Source: Lyophyllum atratum
Taxonomy: Eukaryota > Basidiomycota > Agaricomycetes > Agaricales > Lyophyllaceae
Assembly (NCBI GenBank): GCA_014905825.1
Contig: JACGCN010000008.1
Coordinates: forward strand, 1,178,001-1,242,000
DNA length: 64,000 nucleotides
Reading direction: 5' to 3'
Shown: piece after piece, positions 46,246 through 57,232 of the stretch
How the letters are laid out: each line of letters begins with the position of its first letter
Position numbering within the stretch: position 1 is the stretch's first letter
Notes under the pieces: generated by a model
Seen by the model: the letters and a program-made list of their open reading frames with translations, nothing else
The model's database searches: none
What the model was told of the DNA's origin: nothing
Translations under genes and position numbers: made by a program

Positions 46246-46804
46246 TCCAAGAGGGCTCAGGCTTTGCAGTACTCATCTAGCCACATCAGCTGCAATTGCA
46301 TTTGGCGCGCTGGTGTGCCTTTTGGCGGTCAATGTAAGTATTCTGAGTCTTCCATTTGCAACAACACTGTTTTATCACGTCCTCAGGGCCCCAACTCCAC
46401 GGCGTCTGTGGTTTGTAAGTTCTATTGTCCAATCGAACTAAGACTTCCCTTTGTTGAAGAAACAAACCAGCGGTTATGTCCTCGGGAAACTGTAAGCTGT
46501 GTTCTGTAGGTCGCGGCGTAGCCCACTTTCTGATCACTATCTCACAGGGTATTCGGACACGCTGATGGCTGTGCTCAATAATCGCCTGTACCTGAGAGGC
46601 AAGAGCATGGCTGAATGGCACCATTCGAGTAGTGACAGAGACACTGGCACGAGTGCAATCCAGTTCGTCGGTGGAAGACCCACCTCAGGGACGGAAGACC
46701 ATCCGAATTGGGAAGTAAAGCTACTGTTGACGTACCATTTCGAGTGGAAATGTTACAAGAGACGGATGTCGTTTATGACGGCTCGGGAAAGGAGTTTGAG
46801 GTAA
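45169..46804 (+). pseudogene. DUF6534-type membrane protein gene, copy B, frameshifted
   Basis: The gene has the family exon order through VFFCWRIW, the WCGGALADALIAVI-type exon, the LLRERSRSQSPQTG exon and a last exon with MAVLNNRLYLRGK. In exon 1 one base is missing relative to copy A, so translation from the ATG meets a stop after 14 codons. About 25 bases are also missing from the CFPKDSK exon near 45446, out of frame. The two lesions differ from those in copy A, so the copies decayed independently after duplication. Confidence 0.8.
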
Positions 46805-47252
46805 GGTCGCCTGGTTAAATTGTCCCAAGGTGCTTGGCTCTAATAACGAACTTATACTTACAAGACACCTGAGGCTTCCGAATCACTCGTTTGATGGCAC
46901 ACGCGCGTCGCGAAGTCTTCACGCCGGTTCTGTACTCCCTTAGTACCTTAGCATCTCTTGTATTTCATTATTTATTGTCTTATACCACACTCTTTCCGCA
47001 AAGCCCCGCCGTGGACGCTCAAAGCAATAGCGAAGGCAAAACCAGGAGAGAGGGGGCCATGATGTGCTGACAGGCGGCGCAAAATACGCAATGGTGCCCA
47101 AACCCTCTGTAGCAGCTTCATCTCGCTCAAAGTCAACGTGATCCAACCGCCGAACCGAGGCGTAGAAATTGACTCGAATCGACGTGCTGCGCCTGTGATT
47201 CCTAGAGGTGCATCAGTCCCATGGTGCTCCATGATTTCACCCGTTACCTTTA
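46805..47252. other. Intergenic, no gene recognised
   Basis: The stretch follows DUF6534 copy B and ends at the hairpin element. Only short unrecognised frames are present. Confidence 0.4.
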
Positions 47253-47460
47253 GGGCTGCTCAATTCTAAGTGGATCGTCAGTTCGTCAGTTCGTCGAGGT
47301 TCTGATTTCACAATCCGCTGTTGGCCGACCAAGCCGGTAGGAATGTGGGATCGGTGTCTTCCCAAATGGGGACACCTCCCGTGGTCGGCCAACAGCGGAC
47401 TGTGAAATCAGAACCTCGACGAACTGACGAACTGACGATCCACTTAGAATTGAGCAGCCC
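47253..47460. mobile_element. Hairpin-type MITE (79-base arms)
   Basis: The arms 47253-47331 and 47382-47460 are reverse complements over 79 bases with one mismatch, separated by a 50-base spacer. The ends read GGGCTGCTCA. T-rich bases flank both sides (TTTA left, TTTT right), so a short T/A-rich target duplication is possible but not certain. The arms contain a tandem CAGTTCGT motif. It lies in the 3' intergenic region about 400 bases beyond the HMG-CoA reductase stop; if transcribed through it would fold into a long hairpin RNA. Confidence 0.8.
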
Positions 47461-47858
47461 TTTTGGATATCATTGGTTCTTCCGCGACCTATACAACTTC
47501 AGCCAGAACAGTCCATGGTGACAAGGCCCAGTAAATATCAACCCCTCTTTAATTTTGTCCTTCTAGTCGTCACAGTTTGTATGGTATGGTATGTATGGGG
47601 TACTACAGTATCGTAGCGCATTTATCTGTAAGTATAACACAAAAAAACAAAGCAATCAAATCCAACCATGCCAGGATAATATGGTAGAAGAGTGAGGTAA
47701 ATCCAAGCAATGACGATGCGGGGAGGCAATGCGCAATGATTACTGTTAGTGCAGGGGAGGGGATATATATAATCTTAAAAAAATCACGACGCACAAATCC
47801 GGGGAGAACAATGGGCCAAAGGCGTCTAGTGGTCAGCCGCAAGCGCTTGAACCAGCCG
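47461..47858. other. 3' region of the HMG-CoA reductase gene
   Basis: This is expected to hold the 3' untranslated region of the gene on the minus strand. No other feature is recognised. Confidence 0.4.
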
Positions 47859-50800
47859 TCACTTGCTATACGGCGGCAAACTCGCCGTCGACTCACTCCT
47901 CCTCACCGCCTTCTCCTTCTCCCCCTCCCCCTCCCCAGCCCCCTTCTCCTCCCTCGCCTTCACCAGCCTCAGCCCCTCCCTCGCCGCCGCCGCCACCCCA
48001 CTCGCCGGCGTATTCGGCTGACTCCGATTATGCGCCATATGCGCGCGGATAAGATGCCCCGCCGCGAGCGCACTAAGCAGCGAGAGCTCCCCAGCCATGA
48101 CGGCAGCGGCGATGATGCGCGCGAGCTGCTGCGCGTTCGCTCCTGGTTCGGTCGGGTGCGCGCCTTTGATGCCGAGCATCTCGAGCACGGCTTGTTGCGG
48201 GGCGAGGATGGTGCCGCCGCCGACGGTGCCGACTTCGATGGAGGGCATGGTGATGGTGATCAGCAGGTCCTCCCCGTCGTTCGTCCTAATCACCAAAGAT
48301 TAATTTAGTATGTACCCAATGGCAGGGAAAAAAGAGAAAGGCACGCACGGCTCCATGAGCGTCATACAATTCGAGCTCTCCACATTCTGCGCCGGATCCT
48401 GCCCCGTCGCCAAAAACACCGCCGTCAAAATATTCGCCGCATGCGCATTAAACCCCCCAATCGCCCCCGCCATCGCGCTCCCCACCAAATTCTTCTTCAC
48501 ATTCAGATTACACAGCGCCCCCACCGTCGTCTTCAACACGCTCCTCACCACCCCCCCCGGCACCACCGCCTCCGCCACCACGCTCTTCCCCCTCCCCTCA
48601 ATCCAATTGATCGCCGCCGGCTTCTTATCCGTGCAGTAGTTCCCCGAGAGCGCAAGGACCACCATCCCGGGGAACTGCCCTTGCATCACCTCTAACGCTT
48701 TTTCTGTTCCCTTACTAATCATATTCATCCCCATCGCGTCCCCCGTCCCCGTAGCAAACCTCGCATAAAGCGTCCGTCCCGCCAACGCCGTCTTAATCCC
48801 CCGGAGCCTCGCAAACCGACTCGTACTCTCAAACGCCGTCTTCAGCTCCGCGTACCCCTCCCCACTCTCAATCCACTTCATCGCCTCCGCCGCCTCCCCG
48901 ACGCTCGGGAAATCGATCGCAGGCCCGCGGGTCATCCCGTCCTTGGTGACGACGGTGCGCACGCCGCCGCCCGCGTTGAGGGCTTTGCACCCGCGCGAGG
49001 TGGAGGCGACGAGGGTGCCTTCGGCGGTGGCCATGGGGATGTGGAAGGACGTGCCGTCGACGGTGAGGGGCCCGGCGATGCCGAGGGGGAGCGGGATGTA
49101 TCCTACGACGTTTTCGCAGCAGGCGCCGAGGACGCGGGTGTAGTCGTAGTGGCTGAGGGGAACGAGGGAGGCTTCGAGGGTCTGCGTCCGTGAGGCTCGG
49201 GCTGGATTAATCATGACATCACATCAGTACATAGAAGAGGATGAAGGAGTGAGGAAGAAACACTGACAAATAACACCACGCCGAATCCGGACAGCGCGTT
49301 CGACCTCTTTTTCTCTGACGCCCCAGCCGACTTCGCCGCCGCTGAGCACCTTCTCGAGTGCATACGGCTGGATCTTCCCAGCTTGCGTCAACACGATCAC
49401 TTCCTCATCCGTCATACCCGCCAACACCTCAGCCTTGCCATGTGCACCCTCCGCCTCCTCAAACAGCTCTGTCAGTTTCTCCACCGACTGGGCTGAAGAC
49501 GCGGAAGACGAAGGGGGTGTGGGGAGGGGAGCGATGGGAGCGAGGGCCGGGCCAGGTGAGGAGACAGCCGTGACGCTGGAGGGCGTGGTAGGCGAAGGGG
49601 CAAACGAGGTCGAAGACGAAGAAGAAGCAACGGGTATGGGCACCGTCAACCTTGCCTTGAGCCTCCGATCCACATCCTCAAGCGTAAACGTCGGCTTCCC
49701 ATTCCTCCCCCTCTCCTCCTCCTCCTCACTCCCAAACCTCGCACCAGCACCCTTCACCTCCTCCTCCTCCCCCTCAAACCTCACGCCACCCGCCTTCCCA
49801 GGGAGAATCAACCCGATATTCAGCCCCGCCGCAATACCCTTGAGGAGGTACCCATTCAGCGAGATCGAAATCGCAAGCACCACCACAATCCACTTGCTCA
49901 GCACCGGATCACCCACAAGCCTCGTCCACGTCGACATGAACCCATCCAGCGTCTGATTTCCCTCCGGCTTTGCCTCACCCACCACCTTCCCGTTATCCAA
50001 CACCCTCACCCAAACAGGCGCACCCACTCTCACGACAACCTCCTCATCCCCCGGTGCCCCCGCAATCCGCTCCAACACCGCCTTCACACCCCCCATCGTA
50101 ATATCGACCTTCCTCACCTCCGTCTGCGCAGCCAGTATCCCCGCGTACCCGTGCTCCTTGGGCTTCTGCACGCCCACTCGGGCGTACGAGTACAAGGAAG
50201 CGCCGGCGAGGGGCGTGCAGAGGTTGAGGATGTGCAGCGTGAGGAACGACGCGAGGAGGAGGAGCTTCAGCCGCGCGACGGGGTTGTTCTCCGGGGTCTT
50301 CGTGTCCTTACTGTCCTTCGCGTGCTGGATCGACGCGCCCTTGACGCCGAGGAGGCGTTCGCGGAAGGTGGGTGGGGCTGGGGGCTGCACCATGGCACTC
50401 CTGGGCGGGCGGGAGGAGTTGAAGGACCCGGAGGAGGGGGTACCGGGATGGGAGGAGTATGGGGTGGGGGCGTAGGAGGGGGTGCGGGAGGAAGCGACTG
50501 AGTTAGCGCGGGAGCGGTCGACTTGGACTTTGGTGAGGCTGGTGAGGCCGCGTAGGGTTTGGATGCGGCGGACCTGGGGGGTGGGGGGTCTGTTAGTTAT
50601 ATGTACGGAGGAAGGGTGGATAGAGACGTGCCTCTATCATGATGCCGAGAACGCCGACGAGGTAGGTGCACATGAGCAGGCAATCGACGGCGAGGAGCAG
50701 GGCTGCGAGCGCGCACACCTCGCGGAGACCGGCGACCTTGGAGTTGGCGCCGACGACGAGAACGGCAATCTCGAGGATGTAGTCGCGGATGATGGGTGGG

Positions 50801-51753
50801 TATGTCAGGGACAAGCTCTCTGTGAGGATCTTGGCGGCGGGCTTGAGGGGGAGTGCCTGTGCGGTGTTTGTTGAGATGGAAGAGAGGGCCACGGGTGGGG
50901 TGGTCAGGTGGGGATGGAGGAATACGGCTCGTGCGAGGCGGAGAGGCTTATCGAAGCCGACGGTGCACACGAGGAAGGGAAGGGCCTCGGTGAGAGCGAC
51001 GGGGTCGATGGGAATCTTCAGGGCCATCGCAATGGGGAGCGAGAGGAGCAGGGCAAGAATGGAGCTGCTCATGATGGCGCAGGGCAGCCAAAAGTTGGAT
51101 CCGAGGGCGCGGGAACGCGAGATGAGAAGGTAGAAAGTGGTGTGCATGAGGACATAGCCAAGCAGGATAAGGAGAATATCGAGCGAGTCTGCTTTTTGGG
51201 CGAGGGTGTAGAAACGGACGACAAGGGCACGCGCAGCGTACGCAATCCATTTCGGAGAGGACGTCTCACCAATGATGGGCTCGGAGGAGGGTCCGGGCAG
51301 GACGCGGAAGGCGGCTTCAGGGAGAAGGGCCAGGAGGTCGTCGAGGGCACCACGGGGGAAGGATAGCGTCTGGGTCAGTGTGTGCTCTGCGGCGTCGATG
51401 TGCGAAAAGGTGGACGCGGCGGCGAGCTGGGACGTGACGTTGAGGAGGGCGGAGTCGAGTGGTGTGTCGGAGGTAAAGACGAGCTGCTGGACCTCCTGGG
51501 TGACGTGGTGGGGCGCTGGGTGTGTCCAGACGTGTTCGCGGACCGGCAGCCAGTCGGTGTGTCTGAGGATGGCATGGCTTGGACGGAGGGGCTGGAGTGT
51601 GGAGGGGGCAAAGAAGGAGGAGTGCTTGATTGCACCGAGAACGTGAAAGTAGGCTAGGGTGCCGACAATAGAGAAGAATACGATAGTCTCAATAGGCGAG
51701 TACGCAGCTTGGATTGCGAGAGGCCGCAGCAGGGCCCTCAGTTGTCGCAACAT
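47859..51753 (-). CDS. HMG1: 3-hydroxy-3-methylglutaryl-CoA reductase
   Basis: Four exons: 50632-51753, 49268-50573, 48349-49201 and 47859-48285, giving 1235 residues. The N-terminal half has membrane spans with a sterol-sensing domain (about residues 200-370: [18 protein letters not shown] to [11 protein letters not shown]). A linker rich in Ser/Pro/Glu follows. The catalytic half carries [26 protein letters not shown], the NADPH-binding [10 protein letters not shown], a GTVGGGT loop and, near the end, [11 protein letters not shown] with the catalytic histidine. It makes mevalonate from HMG-CoA at the ER, the committed step for ergosterol and other isoprenoids. The start at 51753 ([12 protein letters not shown]) fits the family; an ATG at 51783 would add ten residues. 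The first intron (50574-50631) needs a GC donor to keep phase and give MIEVRRI. Confidence 0.95.
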
Positions 51754-51783
51754 TGGGGAGTACTGACAGTGATCCAAAACCAC

Positions 51784-53771
51784 AACACCACTCTATTTTA
51801 TTGACACACCACTTTTGGTCACGGACCCCGATCACCCCCACCCGTGCCACTATTGTACTCTGCACCGGTATGCATCTTGATACCCATCCTTCCGCTCTTG
51901 TCGTCCCTCTTTACCGACCTAGTCGAATTCCAGAACATCGCGCACCCGATACTGCGTACTGGGACCCACCACGGCTACCCGAACTCTTTAGGGGCTGCCT
52001 CGAGGTCAGGACTCACTTCTATTTCGAACCCACGGAACGCCATAACTCCTCAGCTAGATCTTTTTCCCTCTAGTCCTCATAGATGACGGCATAAAATCGC
52101 CCAAGTCGGCACATCCAGCTTCCGATGTAGCGGTGCTGCGATATATGGATATGGCGTAGTCCACGTTAGCATGCGGTCCGTGTCCCGGCTCTAACCTCCA
52201 ACTCGTCATCTGCAAGAGCACATTCTCACCTATCACTTCTCTACACTCTCCGAGTCGAAGCAAGTACTTGACCCTCCACTCCGAGTGTCTTCTCCAGGCA
52301 ACTAGACGCCAACCAGGACCGCCAATCCCGAACTCGGACATCGGATCCTATTCGTCAAGGAGGAAGACCGTCGGAAGATAGCCGCCTGCTTACTTTCGTT
52401 TCAGCCCCCCGCACGTTTTGAAACAATCATAGCGTCGTCCTCGGCGATCTCAAATGCGACACTGCCAACTACCCTGCCTTCCTCGCCAGCATACCGTTCA
52501 ATGTCCATTGTTCAACCCACGTTAGTGTACGCTCAGTATCGTACAACTGCACGCGGCATGTATCTAGACAGTCGGATAGCCGTTGACTTTGGTTGAATAT
52601 CACTCCCATCCCAACCTCGAGCGTCTTACATCAGATCAAGCTCTTCCCTCACCGTCCGAGTCTGTCTACCCGCCCTACCCTATAACCTCCAACCCACTCT
52701 AGAACACCCACATCTCGACATCATCGCACAAGCGCACGCGGCGCTTATTCTTATTCAGCATAACCCGAGTCCACCATCCGAACTCTGCGATTGCCAAGCG
52801 GCTGCGGCACCGAGACGACGCATAACCAATGCGACCGGCTACTTTTCTACTCCTCCTCCTCCCTTCCTTCCTTGCCCCCTTATCATCGAGCCCACACGGA
52901 GTTCTCATATGGAGCAAGCGGCTTCATGCGACGCCGAGTTGCCAGCTGTTGCGAGGTGCCTGTAGGCGCTCCAACAGATATCATGCCCCCGCAAGAGAAC
53001 ATTGCGACGTGCCTTGGAGTTTGGAGTGGGCTTTCCATTGGTTTTAGCGACCATTCTTATCTTCGAACCGTCGGTCCCAAGAGAGCGTATCACAACTCAT
53101 AAGCTCGCCCGTGGCTCTAAGCCCTTCGATAGCAGGCTCATGCGGGTACTGCGTTCAAAGCATCCGGTCCACCGTGCTGTGGATATGTGTCCGCCCTACA
53201 GTCTCACCCGACTCTACCGTTTGGACCCTTACTAAGCGGCTGCACAACTCAGGATGGACGTTCCTTCGCATCCCTTCCATCCCCTTCTCAGCGCTCGGAC
53301 AGAAGACACTCAAAGTATGAGGTTAACTCGTTGCTGTGCTGAGATGTGAGGTGCGCGTAGGAGGGATAACCCGACCTTACACCAAGCCCCATCCTACGTG
53401 ATTGATTCGTTTTCGTTATACGACTTGCGGTCCGAACCTCGATGACGCTTCACCCGAATTGCTCCTACCCTCTGCTGACGATGAGCTCACCATCGACGTC
53501 ATCGCGAGGAACGTTCACAATTCCAACTCACCAGACACAAATCTTGCTTAGTATTTACTCTCACTTCGGTTTACCACCTACCCTGGGTCGCAAGTCCTCT
53601 ACTCAAGTAAACCAACCAAGTCGAACGCTAAAGGAGGCTCTGCTATAAAGGCATGTCACGAAGCAAAGTAACAATGCTATATATGTGCTGAATAATCAGT
53701 TTTTTAAAGACCAAGGAGACGACTAGCGCAGAGCGCGACTATCTACCAGTGCCCACCTCCCCAAAGACCGA
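51784..53771. other. Two kilobases without a recognised gene
   Basis: The left part is the promoter and leader of the HMG-CoA reductase gene. The rest has only short frames on both strands with no motif or consistent exon pattern. No long direct or inverted repeat was noticed. Confidence 0.45.
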
Positions 53772-55316
53772 TCAAGACTTGTGGAAATAGATGGGGTTGG
53801 TAAGACCAAGCATCGAGCCAGCCGCGTCGCGGATCTCCACACGCACGAAGTCCCCCTCGATCTTCTTGTGGGTGATGGTGGCCGGCGACGCAGTGATCTT
53901 CTGCTGGTAAATGGGTCCCTTAGGCCCAATGAGCGTCAAAATCCCACCGTTCATGCCAGTAACCTTGACTTGGGCAGTGAACGCGCCCGAGCCCGTAACG
54001 ACGTCTCCGACCTCGGTGACCTGCCCACTGGCCGCGGTGACCGTGAAGTCAATCTCCATGCCGGGCCCCTCGACGATGTACACGCGCTGGCGACGGAGCG
54101 CGTCCATGATACCCGCGTCCGTGAGCGCGTTGGTGCGCACGACGGTCGTAGGCTGCCCGACGAGACGGGGGGCACGGTGGTAGTCCGAGCCACCGAGGGC
54201 GGTGACGCGGTTACCCGCGACGAGGAGCTCCTGCCACTTTGCGATGGTCTGGTTGCTGGGCCCGTCGAAGGGCCCGTTCCAGACTTCGATACCGTCCGCG
54301 TCGACAAAGTCGCTTAGGGTCCAGTTGCAAGCCGGCTTTGTGTGCACCATACCCGTCAGTTATCATCGGTATTATGCGCTGAGTGGATGGTGCACTTACG
54401 CAAGAGATGTAGGGGTGGTTGATGGAGACGAACCCGCCGGCCTCGCGGACGTTAGCGAACGCAAGATCGACGCCGGGGGTGTTGGCCTGCGGGCGGAAGT
54501 CGATCCACTGCCAGCGGTCGAGGCCCAGAGCGCCCCAATGCCCGCTGCGCGTGGTCACCTCGATTCCGCGACCAACAAACATATCAGCCGGGTGGGCCTC
54601 GCCCCAGATGAGGTTCGACGCCTGGGTATTATGGTCCGTCGAGTAAAAGAAGTCAAGCGACTGGTTCTTCGCCATGTCCACGATGAACGACGGCGCGTGG
54701 TCGCCGTCCGAGAAGTACGTGTGCACGTGGAAGTCACCGCGGTACCACTTCTCGGCGGGGGCGGGGTCGGGGCCGACGCGGGAGGGGGAGAAGTTGGGGG
54801 CGAAGTAGCCTCCGGGGACGGGGTCGGTGGAGAGGGTGACGGTGAGCTCGTAGTCGATGCCGGAGGGGACGGAGGTGTAGGGGCCGAGGACGACGTTCCA
54901 GGTGCCTGGGTAGACTGCACCGGCGATGTAGCCAGGGGTGGCTGAGGCCTCTGTAATCTAGTCAAAAAAAGCCCAAATCAATGTAATTCTAGCACCGTGA
55001 TCTGCATGTCGGTACATACAGTGAAGTTGTTACGATATCCACCGGACCAGCCCCGGAACCCAACGCCCTGGGGGTCCTCATGCCCGCGCGGGTCAAACAC
55101 ACCCAAGTCGCAGGCGTTGCCCTGGCCCTTCAGACTATAGTTCTGGTAGACGTAGATGGACTGCGTGCCGACGGGGACGTCGAAGGGGACGTAGACGAAG
55201 GAGTACACCTGGTCCGGGTTGATGTGGCCCGTGAGGACCTTGGTCGTGGAGCCTGCAGCGGCGGTGGAGGCGAGGCACAGGCCGAGAGCGGCGATGGCGA
55301 GGGCGGCGAAGCCCAT
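53772..55316 (-). CDS. Secreted PHP-domain metallohydrolase (CehA/McbA-like)
   Basis: Three exons: 55020-55316, 54400-54957 and 53772-54335, giving 472 residues. A signal peptide of about 21 residues (ALAIAALGLCLASTAAA core) starts the protein. A beta-rich N-terminal part precedes the PHP motif DFHVHTYFSDG (HxH metal pair). The further ligands STDHN, SINHPYIS and GGSDYHRAP are also present, and a beta-sandwich-like domain ends it. PHP enzymes hydrolyse phosphoesters or similar bonds with two or three metal ions; CehA/McbA members are carbamate or ester hydrolases in bacteria, and the fungal substrate is unknown. The second intron ends in AAAG. Intron phases are all zero and the start directly precedes the signal peptide. 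Confidence 0.87.
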
Positions 55317-56704
55317 GGTTTTTCGGGTGGGGGAGGGGTTGGATGGGATGGGTTGGGCTGTAAAGGGGAGGGAGGGCCTTTAATAGGTTGGGCGAATGCT
55401 ACGGGCGCATAAACTCGTTCCATCGGGTGAATCGGAAGGATGGGTGTGGAGGGGGTCGTGCGCACGTTCGACGTTGGCTGGTGAGTTTCGCTGCTGGGTA
55501 ACACGCGATTCGATGTACAGACTGAGCACGTGGTGGTGCTCGAAGTATTTGCGATGGCTGCTCTCGCTGGAGGACTCATCGTCAGAACTGGTAGGAACTG
55601 GTCGAACTTGAAAACATTTGACCGAGGTTACAAGCGATCGGTCATCTAATCTCATCTCTCTCCCTTTCCATAACATCTCGTTCACCTCTCCAATAGACAC
55701 ACCTCTTGCTCATATAGATCTTTTCTCACCTCTCGTTCCTCCGTCCTGCTTCTTTTCCCATCACTCATATTGAGCTCGTTAGTCTTTTGGACTCAAACTT
55801 CCTTCTTTCTCCCATACATCTTATCCACTCACCCCTCTTCAAGTTCTCTGCCTTTCCTTTGACAATATACTCGTGTACGTACATACTTGTGCCCTTGACA
55901 CCTGAGCGCTCCCCGCGCTCTCTCTTGGTATCTCTCCCTCCTCTCCCCTCCTTGTTTCGTCTCGATATCAGCTCGGGGTCAACTCCCCGCAAGTTCTCCA
56001 CCATCAGCTAGTCACCGTTGTACAGGCCCTCACTTCCTGCTTTCGGCTCTCTTCCCTAGGGAGCCGACAGGCCCGGGATCTGCTGGCTGCATATCCCATC
56101 TGACGCTAGATCTGTATCTGGCAGACCACCGTTGATCTCAGATCACTACCCTCACATGAAGATAGATGAAGATGCAAAAGTACTAGGGGAATTCTAGGAG
56201 CTCGCCTAAGCACCGAATCTGCTTTTCAGTACATGTTCTGTCAATACAACCCTCACGGATGAATTCCAACGATATTTTCGTCTTGGAATGAGCAGCTCAA
56301 TTCAAGAAAACAACTTCGAGGCGACTATGAACTTTTGTGTAATGTCAGTCCCCAGAACCCTCCAGAACCCCTGACCATGGCCCTCCATGGCCTTGGTAAC
56401 CATGTCGACCAGGAACAGCCAGGAACAGGACCATCGCACGTTTTCAGGAACCAAGAGTCTACCAAAACTCACCGCATCTAAGTATAGCAGCATCTTTGAT
56501 TCACATTCGATGCACATAGCAACTCATAGCAATCAGAGGCAAGCAGAAGCAATCGCCTGCAACCCCCTGCAACCGCATCGTGTCCTCACAACAGCATGAC
56601 CGCTGAGTCTGTGAGGCGCGTCGAGTTGCGGTATAAAACCCTGCTCATGAAACACTGAAACCCTCAGAGCCGGTCTCTTCACACACAACCACCCAACTAT
56701 CACC
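55317..56704. promoter_or_regulatory. Divergent upstream region of the PHP hydrolase and the secreted precursor
   Basis: About 1.4 kb between two divergent secreted-protein genes. It holds a TATAAAA box at 56632-56638, about 67 bases before the plus-strand ATG, and the cluster of 10-base doublets at 56352-56575 listed separately. No gene is recognised in the remaining C/T-rich sequence. Confidence 0.5.
56352..56575. repeat. Cluster of five 10-base tandem doublets
   Basis: Five different decamers each occur exactly twice in tandem: CCAGAACCCT (from 56352), CCATGGCCCT (from 56375), CCAGGAACAG (from 56409), CATAGCAACT (from 56515) and CCTGCAACCC (from 56556), most with one end mismatch. The spacing is 10 bases every time, one helical turn. 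They lie 130-350 bases before the secreted precursor gene. Confidence 0.7.
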
Positions 56705-57232
56705 ATGAAATTCTCTTCTGCCCTTCTCATCACCATCCCCACCGTCCTCACCAGCTGGACCGTCGCCGCCGAGCCGACCGCCGACCTCCACCTCGCGCGC
56801 CTCACGGCACGTAACCTCGCAGCCCGCCACGAGGCAGAGTGGGACGTCTTCCAGCGCGACTTCGAGCCTGAGACCCTCGACGCGAGAGGGGAGTTCGTGG
56901 ATTGGAATAAAGTTTACAAGAAGAAACATAGCAGGGCTTTGGACGACGACGTCGAGGCTAGAGGTCCCCCGTCGCCAGGCGGCACCGGGCGAAGGAAGCA
57001 TCGCCGAGCGTTGGATGACGCCGTCGAAGCTAGAGGCCCCCCATCGCCAGGCGGCACCGGGCGAAGGAAGCATCGCCGAGAAGTAGAGCCTGAGACGCTC
57101 AACGCGAGGCGGTCGTGCAAGACGTCGAAGGATTGTGAGTCCTTTTCTTCATTGCTTCCTCCATCAAGGCCAACACACTGACTGGCTCCTCTAGGCCTGG
57201 GTATGATTTGCATCAACGGCACCTGCCAGTAG
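56705..57232 (+). CDS. Secreted Kex2-type repeat precursor with a four-cysteine C-terminal peptide
   Basis: Two exons, 56705-57134 and 57195-57232, give 155 residues. Residues 1-22 form a signal peptide. Residues 74-97 and 98-121 are two near-identical 24-residue repeats (KH-[SR]-R-ALDD-x-VEAR-GPPSPGGTG-RR), each bounded by dibasic pairs of the kind cut by Kex2 in the Golgi. A short motif EPETL-[DN]-AR occurs before and after the repeats. After the last dibasic pair (135-136) a 19-residue peptide remains with cysteines at 138, 144, 149 and 154 (C-x5-C-x4-C-x4-C), enough for two disulfides. The layout resembles fungal Kex2-processed repeat proteins and some ribosomal peptide precursors, but no modifying enzyme is nearby and I know no family with this combination. 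A TATA box lies about 67 bases upstream. Confidence 0.75.

Noticed and set aside
47736..48308. Arg/Leu/Pro-rich plus-strand frame opposite the HMG-CoA reductase C-terminus
   Set aside because: It is antisense to the conserved catalytic exon containing GTVGGGT and HMAHNRS.
50151..51366. Gly/Glu-rich plus-strand frames across the HMG-CoA reductase membrane domain
   Set aside because: They are antisense shadows; the minus strand carries the sterol-sensing segment without stops.
53781..54945. Long plus-strand frames over the PHP hydrolase
   Set aside because: The minus strand codes the HxH, STDHN and GGSDYH motifs and has phase-zero introns; the plus frames have no family resemblance.
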